Origin: Paenibacillus sp. sptzw28
Lineage (GTDB): Bacteria > Bacillota > Bacilli > Paenibacillales > Paenibacillaceae
Length of the DNA: 64,000 bases
Direction of reading: 5' to 3'
NCBI RefSeq assembly: GCF_019550795.1
Contig: NZ_CP080545.1
Span: forward strand, 1,383,501-1,447,500
The notes under the pieces are model-generated. The model searched no databases and was not told where the DNA came from. It saw nothing but the letters and a program-made list of their open reading frames with translations. Below, in pieces: positions 59,085-64,000 of the stretch. Positions within the stretch are counted from its first letter, which is position 1, and the number at the start of each line of letters is the position of its first letter. Both the position numbers and the translations under genes were made by a program.

Positions 59085-61982
59085 TTGAGCGTCAGAAGCC
59101 AGAAAATAGTGAAATGGATAGTTGTTTTTTTTGTATTGAGTTTGTCCATATGGGCTATCTACCCATCAAGTAAAAAAGGCATCGGCAATGTTCGGGCTAT
59201 TAGCGATTTTAAAGCAGTAACGGAATCTGATGCAAATGACGGATATGCCGCCTATATGAAACGCTACTCGAACGCGGACCGACCAGCGGCAGAAATCCGA
59301 ATCGAAGGCGAGCAATATTCCGCAGTTGAAGGGGACGGCTTTAAGCTTGCGAATGGATTTCAAGGCCTGGAAGGCCAAGCGGTGTTAACGCCCGAGTCGG
59401 GTACGATTAGTTGGAAGGTCCAGGTCGATCAACCGGGCTTATACAATGTTCGAATTCATTATTTTCCTATTGAGGGGAAAAGCTCCGCTATCGAGAGGGA
59501 GTTCGCGATCAATCATGAAGTGCCTTTTAAAGACGCCGAAATTCTATTGTTCGATCGATACTGGGGCAATCGTGAAGACGAAATCGAGCGGGACGATCGC
59601 GGAAACGATTTGCGCCCGAGGCAGATAGAGAAGCCGGCTTGGCAAATCGCGTCCTTCAAGGACAGCGAAGGATACAATGACGAGCCCTATTTGTTTTATT
59701 TCGGCAAAGGGGTTCAGACCGTTTCTTTGACTTCCTTGAGGGAACCGATGGCTATCGACTATATCGAGTTATACCAGGAGCCGGAGACAAAAACCTATGA
59801 AGAACGGAAAGCTGAATATAAAGCCGAAGGAGCTGCAGCCACCGAAGGTCATTTTATCATGATTCAGGCTGAGGATGCGACCCTGAAATCTTCCCCTACA
59901 CTGTATCCGATTGCCGATCGGTCAAGCCCTGCGGTCATGCCGAACAGCGCTTCGAAAATTCGGGTCAACGCGATTGGGGGCCTGAACTGGAAGCTGCCGG
60001 GGCAGTGGATTGAATGGGAATTCGAAGTGAAGGAGGATGGATTGTACCAGATTGCGCTGAAGCGCAAACAGGATCAACTTCGGGGCGTCTATGCGACGCG
60101 CAGCATAATGATCGATGGTAAATATCCATTCCAGGAAATGAAGCGGACGCGGTTCAGCTTCAATATGGACTGGCAGACAGATGTGCTGGGAGGGGATGAG
60201 CCTTACCTGTTCCATCTGACGAAAGGGAAACATACCATTCGTATGGCGGTTTCGCTCGGCGAGCTCGCTCCGCTAATTAAGACGATTCAATCGAGTGTGC
60301 TGAAGCTCAATGAGACGTATCGAAAAATTATATTAATTACCTCGAATACGCCGGACCCTTACCGTGATTATCAATTGGAGAAGCGGATTCCCGACATGAT
60401 CGATGTTTTCCGCGAACAAGCTGTCAATATCCAGGCAGTGGCGGATTATCTCGAACAATCGACAGGGGAGCGGAGCGATAAAGTCGCTGTTCTTCATACG
60501 ATGGTAAGGCAGTTGAACGAAATGGCGGAGAAGCCGGAAACGATCGCGAACCGACTGAACTCCTTCAAGGTGAATGTCGGCGGACTTGGCACGTGGATTC
60601 TGACCGTGCGCGAACAGCCGCTTACGTTGGATTATCTGATCGTCGCGTCTCCGGACAGCAAGCTTCCGAGAGCGAAAGCGACATTGCTCGAGAAGATAAA
60701 GCACGAGCTAGGCGCTTACGTCGCCTCTTATACCGAAGACTACGATAGTATCGGCAGCACGGAAGAAACCGGGCGTTCCGTCACGGTTTGGGTAACGACG
60801 GGAAGGGACCAGGCGCAAGTGTTGAAAGCGTTGATTGACGACACGTTTTCGCCAGAGACGAACATATCGGTGAATTTAAGGCTCGTCCCGGGCGGCATCC
60901 TGCTTCCGGCTGTACTTTCAGGTGAAGGACCGGATGTTGCCTTGCAAGCCGGCGAGGATCTCCCTGTCAATTATGCGATGAGGAAAGCCGCAGCCGATTT
61001 GACTGCTTTCCCGGATTTCGGGGAAGTCGCCGCCAGGTTCCGCGATAGCGCAATAACTCCTTACAAATATGATGGAGGGGTATATGCACTGCCGGAGCAG
61101 CAGACTTTCCCGATGCTGTTCTATCGCAAGGATATTCTCAAAGAGCTAAACTTGGAGCCTCCGAAGAAGTGGCAGGATGTATATAACATGATTTCGGTCC
61201 TGCAGAAGCACAACATGGAGTTTTATTTGCCGATCGAATCGGCTACAAACAATGCGACTCTGGTTCCGAATGCTGCATTCGCCATGCTGCTTTACCAGAA
61301 CGGCGGCCAGTTCTACCGGGACAATGACAGGAAGAGCGCATTGGACTCCGAGATTTCAATGGAGGTTTTCAAGCGCTGGACGCAATTTTATTCGAACTAC
61401 AAATTTCCGCTGCAAGCGGATTTCGCTAATCGGTTCCGGACTGGCGAGATGCCTATAGGTATTGCCGATTATACAACGTACAATATGCTGACGGTTCTGG
61501 CGCCGGAGATCAAAGGGTTGTGGGACTTTACCATCGTACCCGGCACCGAGCGCGAGGACGGCTCCGTAGGTCATGAGGTCGCCAGCCATACGACCGCGGT
61601 CATGATGCTGGATAATGCCGACGACAAGGACGCGGCGTGGTCATTCATGAAGTGGTGGACAGACAAGGATACCCAAATCGCTTACGGACGAGAGCTGGAA
61701 GGGCTGCTCGGCGAGGCTGCGCGATATCCGACAGCCAACATCGAAGCGTTGGAGCAGCTGCCTTGGCCGGTCAATGATTTCAACAATCTTGAACGCCAAT
61801 GGCAATGGGTACGGGGCATCCCTCAAGTGCCGGGCGGGTATTTCACCGGCAGGCATCTGGATAACGCCTTCCGACGCGTTGTGAACGAAAGTGAAAATCC
61901 GCGCGAAGCCCTTTCGGATTATATTTTGTACATTAATGACGAAATCGCACTCAAGCGGCAGGAATTCAATCTGCAGAAATAG
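59085..61982 (+). CDS. Large membrane-anchored protein with carbohydrate-binding and solute-binding domains
   Basis: 965 residues from TTG 59085, with GGGAGGGGAG upstream. One N-terminal membrane segment (IVKWIVVFFVLSLSIWAIYP), no lipobox. Two jelly-roll CBM-like segments follow (AAEIRIEGEQYSAVEGDGFKL at about 70-240 and IMIQAEDATLKSSPTLYPIAD at about 258-400), then a helical spacer. A family-1 solute-binding domain at about 560-950 has VTVWVTTGRDQAQVLKALIDDTFSPET, GPDVALQAGEDLPVNYAMRKAAADL and YALPEQQTFPMLFYRKDIL. It sits between a normal binding lipoprotein and two permeases. It may present polysaccharide ends to the transporter or act as a second receptor (inference). Confidence 0.85.
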   Translation: MSVRSQKIVKWIVVFFVLSLSIWAIYPSSKKGIGNVRAISDFKAVTESDANDGYAAYMKRYSNADRPAAEIRIEGEQYSAVEGDGFKLANGFQGLEGQAVLTPESGTISWKVQVDQPGLYNVRIHYFPIEGKSSAIEREFAINHEVPFKDAEILLFDRYWGNREDEIERDDRGNDLRPRQIEKPAWQIASFKDSEGYNDEPYLFYFGKGVQTVSLTSLREPMAIDYIELYQEPETKTYEERKAEYKAEGAAATEGHFIMIQAEDATLKSSPTLYPIADRSSPAVMPNSASKIRVNAIGGLNWKLPGQWIEWEFEVKEDGLYQIALKRKQDQLRGVYATRSIMIDGKYPFQEMKRTRFSFNMDWQTDVLGGDEPYLFHLTKGKHTIRMAVSLGELAPLIKTIQSSVLKLNETYRKIILITSNTPDPYRDYQLEKRIPDMIDVFREQAVNIQAVADYLEQSTGERSDKVAVLHTMVRQLNEMAEKPETIANRLNSFKVNVGGLGTWILTVREQPLTLDYLIVASPDSKLPRAKATLLEKIKHELGAYVASYTEDYDSIGSTEETGRSVTVWVTTGRDQAQVLKALIDDTFSPETNISVNLRLVPGGILLPAVLSGEGPDVALQAGEDLPVNYAMRKAAADLTAFPDFGEVAARFRDSAITPYKYDGGVYALPEQQTFPMLFYRKDILKELNLEPPKKWQDVYNMISVLQKHNMEFYLPIESATNNATLVPNAAFAMLLYQNGGQFYRDNDRKSALDSEISMEVFKRWTQFYSNYKFPLQADFANRFRTGEMPIGIADYTTYNMLTVLAPEIKGLWDFTIVPGTEREDGSVGHEVASHTTAVMMLDNADDKDAAWSFMKWWTDKDTQIAYGRELEGLLGEAARYPTANIEALEQLPWPVNDFNNLERQWQWVRGIPQVPGGYFTGRHLDNAFRRVVNESENPREALSDYILYINDEIALKRQEFNLQK

Positions 61983-61999
61983 TTAGGGGGTGGAAGCCG

Positions 62000-62956
62000 A
62001 TGCAAGCAGAAGTAAACCGTCATGCCGCGTCGAGCGTCATCCAGGTAAAAAAGCCGTCACGACTCGCTAATGTTGTCCGAGAGCTTCAAAAAAACAAGCA
62101 CTACTACTTGTTGATGAGTCCGTACATGCTGATTTTCTTCACTTTTACGGTCATTCCAGTCGTCATCTCGCTGGCACTCAGTTTCTTTTATTTTAACATG
62201 TTGGAGTTTCCGAGATTCGTAGGCTGGCAGAATTACTCCCGATTGTTCCTTGGCGACGATGTGTTCATGATCGCTCTGAAGAATACGTTCATGTTCGCAG
62301 TCGTGACCGGCCCGGTCAGCTATATCGCGTGTTTCCTCTTTGCCTGGATTATCAATGAACTGTCGCCCAAGGTCAGAGCGTTTATGACCCTTGTGTTTTA
62401 TGCGCCGTCCATTTCGGGGAACGTTTTCTTTATTTGGCTGATCGTATTCTCAGGAGACAGCTACGGTTATTTGAACGGGTTCCTCATGAAATTCGGTTTT
62501 ATTCTCGAACCGATTCAATGGCTTTCGAACGAACAATATATTCTGGCTATTATTATCATAGTCCAGTTGTGGCTTAGCCTGGGCACCAGCTTCCTGGCCT
62601 TCATCGCAGGTCTTCAGACGATCGACCGTTCGCTGATCGAAGCGGGAGCAGTAGACGGCATCAAGAACCGCTGGCAGGAATTATGGTTCATCACGCTGCC
62701 GTCCATGCGGCCGCAGCTGATGTTCGGAGCCGTTATGCAGATTACCGGCTCGCTTGCGGTCGCCGATATATCGATCGCGCTAGCCGGATTTCCAAGCGTT
62801 AACTACGCGGGGCATACCATCGTAACGCACTTGATGGACTTCGGCACAATCCGCTTCGAGATGGGTTACGCATCCGCTATCGCGACAGTGCTCTTCTGCA
62901 TTATGATCGGCTCCAATAAGTTGACGCAAAAACTGTTGCGAAAGATAGGTGAATAA
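62000..62956 (+). CDS. Sugar ABC transporter permease, UgpA/MalF type
   Basis: 318 residues with six membrane segments and the EAA loop LIEAGAVDGIKNRWQELWFITLPSM near residue 215. GGGGGTGG precedes the ATG. Partner of the next permease. As in the first importer operon no ATPase is encoded nearby. Confidence 0.92.
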   Translation: MQAEVNRHAASSVIQVKKPSRLANVVRELQKNKHYYLLMSPYMLIFFTFTVIPVVISLALSFFYFNMLEFPRFVGWQNYSRLFLGDDVFMIALKNTFMFAVVTGPVSYIACFLFAWIINELSPKVRAFMTLVFYAPSISGNVFFIWLIVFSGDSYGYLNGFLMKFGFILEPIQWLSNEQYILAIIIIVQLWLSLGTSFLAFIAGLQTIDRSLIEAGAVDGIKNRWQELWFITLPSMRPQLMFGAVMQITGSLAVADISIALAGFPSVNYAGHTIVTHLMDFGTIRFEMGYASAIATVLFCIMIGSNKLTQKLLRKIGE

Positions 62957-62958
62957 AA

Positions 62959-63834
62959 TTGGTCATGAGGATGCTAACTGTACTCCGGACCCCCAGGCGG
63001 TTGAACCGATCCTTTGCCGTCAGTTTTTTACTGTTCGCGCTTCTTGCCGTTTTCGGCGCGTTTATGGCGCTTCCGCTCATCTATGCGGTCAGCAACGCAT
63101 TCAAGCCGCTTGACGAACTGTTTATTTTCCCGCCGCGGTTTCTGGTCAACAATCCGACGCTGGACAATTTCTTCGACCTGTTCGCCCTGATGGGGAACTC
63201 GTGGGTGCCGCTGTCCCGTTATATCTCCAACACCCTCTTTATTACGGTCGTGGGGACGGCTGGACATATTTTGCTGGCGTCTGCGGCGGCCTATCCTCTG
63301 GCGAAATATCGATTTTGGGGATCAAAGACACTGTTCTCTATCGTAATTTTGTCCCTCATGTTCTCCGGACATGTTACCGCGATACCGAACTATATGGTCA
63401 TGTCCTGGCTCGGCTGGGTCAACACGCACGCCTCGGTGATCGTGCCGTCACTCGCCTTCCCACTCGGACTGTTCCTCATGAAGCAATTCATGGAACAGAT
63501 TCCGGATGCGCTGCTGGAAGCGGCCAAAATTGACGGGGCTAACGAATACCGGATTTATTGGAGCATCGTCATGCCGAACGTGAAGCCCGCATGGCTGACG
63601 CTAATGATTTTGCAGTTCCCCGCATTATGGGGGACCGACGGAGGCAACTTCATATATAGCGAGAATCTGAAGACGCTCCATTACGCGCTTGGCATAATCT
63701 CGGCAGGCGGCATCGCCCGCGCAGGCGTTGGAGCGGCGGTCGCACTTCTCTTGATGATCGTTCCGATTACGCTCTTTATCATCTCGCAGAGCAGCGTCAT
63801 GCAGACGATGGCAACCTCCGGGATGAAAGAGTAG
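62959..63834 (+). CDS. Sugar ABC transporter permease, UgpE/MalG type
   Basis: 291 residues with six membrane segments and the EAA loop LLEAAKIDGANEYRIYWSIVMPNVKPAW near residue 180. TTG 62959 was chosen 6 nt after AGGTGA, 2 bp past the previous stop; ATG 62965 is the alternative. Completes the channel of the importer. Confidence 0.9.
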   Translation: MVMRMLTVLRTPRRLNRSFAVSFLLFALLAVFGAFMALPLIYAVSNAFKPLDELFIFPPRFLVNNPTLDNFFDLFALMGNSWVPLSRYISNTLFITVVGTAGHILLASAAAYPLAKYRFWGSKTLFSIVILSLMFSGHVTAIPNYMVMSWLGWVNTHASVIVPSLAFPLGLFLMKQFMEQIPDALLEAAKIDGANEYRIYWSIVMPNVKPAWLTLMILQFPALWGTDGGNFIYSENLKTLHYALGIISAGGIARAGVGAAVALLLMIVPITLFIISQSSVMQTMATSGMKE

Positions 63835-63849
63835 AAAGGATGAGACGCG

Positions 63850-64000
63850 ATGTTGAGCAGCATATATAAAGCAAGGACATTTGTACTCACGACGCTCATC
63901 TGTTTGCTAAGCATTGGAATGGGAAGCGCGATCGTTCATGCCGAAGAAACTCCCAAATCCTATAATTATTCCTACTGGGGAGACGCAGTCGCCTCGCCTT
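63850..64000 (+). CDS. Secreted protein, start only (cut by window edge)
   Basis: 50 residues are visible: a signal peptide (MLSSIYKARTFVLTTLICLL, ending GSAIVHAEE) and then SYNYSYWGDAVASP. In similar Paenibacillus operons a protein with this beginning is an NHL-repeat or beta-propeller protein, but that is recollection and the domain is outside the window. AAAGGATGAG precedes the ATG. Confidence 0.6.
   Translation, partial: MLSSIYKARTFVLTTLICLLSIGMGSAIVHAEETPKSYNYSYWGDAVASP

Overview
The window looks like chromosomal DNA of a spore-forming, low-to-mid GC Gram-positive of the Paenibacillus/Cohnella type. The reasons are strong AGGAGG ribosome sites with frequent TTG and GTG starts, GerP spore-coat genes, a caa3 oxidase operon with CtaG and a DUF420 protein, and several LplABC/YtcP-type sugar ABC importers with YesM/YesN two-component and AraC regulators. 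No rRNA, tRNA or CRISPR array was seen.

Positions 1-14600 hold the end of a gerP operon, an AraC regulator with a family GH4 glycosidase, and a carbohydrate ABC importer (two permeases and a large lipoprotein binding protein). A YesM-type kinase, a YesN-type regulator and a second, non-lipoprotein binding protein follow. A PhyH-type dioxygenase diverges from another AraC regulator. Positions 14600-31630 are housekeeping-like: a sigma factor with a long C-terminal extension, a MarR-controlled DoxX/pirin locus with two matching operators, a ZTP riboswitch ahead of folD-fchA, a YhcN-type spore lipoprotein, the ctaCDEF-ctaG oxidase genes, and an ABC exporter cluster with its own GntR regulator.

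Positions 31630-45950 are an accessory island of small AT-rich genes and mobile DNA. It holds a 100-bp IS231-type miniature element, an IS231 left-end remnant, a C39-like peptidase gene broken by an IS21-family element with exact 4-bp target duplications, and a nucleotidyltransferase gene between two attC-like repeats. It also has a (GATCAA)n tract, two related GACAAGAAC dyad elements and an integrase fragment. Its best-defined unit is a 3.66-kb element with perfect 20-bp IS231-type ends and a perfect 11-bp direct repeat, carrying an alpha/beta hydrolase, an HxlR regulator and a transposase spread over three frames.

Positions 45950-64000 are a plant-polysaccharide region. It has a secreted GH5 enzyme with an X2 module, a divergent CBM-CE2 esterase, a GH3 glucosidase/xylosidase, an AraC regulator, and a sugar ABC operon with two different binding proteins, the second large and membrane-anchored. 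The GH5 and AraC genes share a conserved upstream block of about 75 bp, which suggests one regulon. All functions are inferred from the sequence and remembered family features; no database search was possible.
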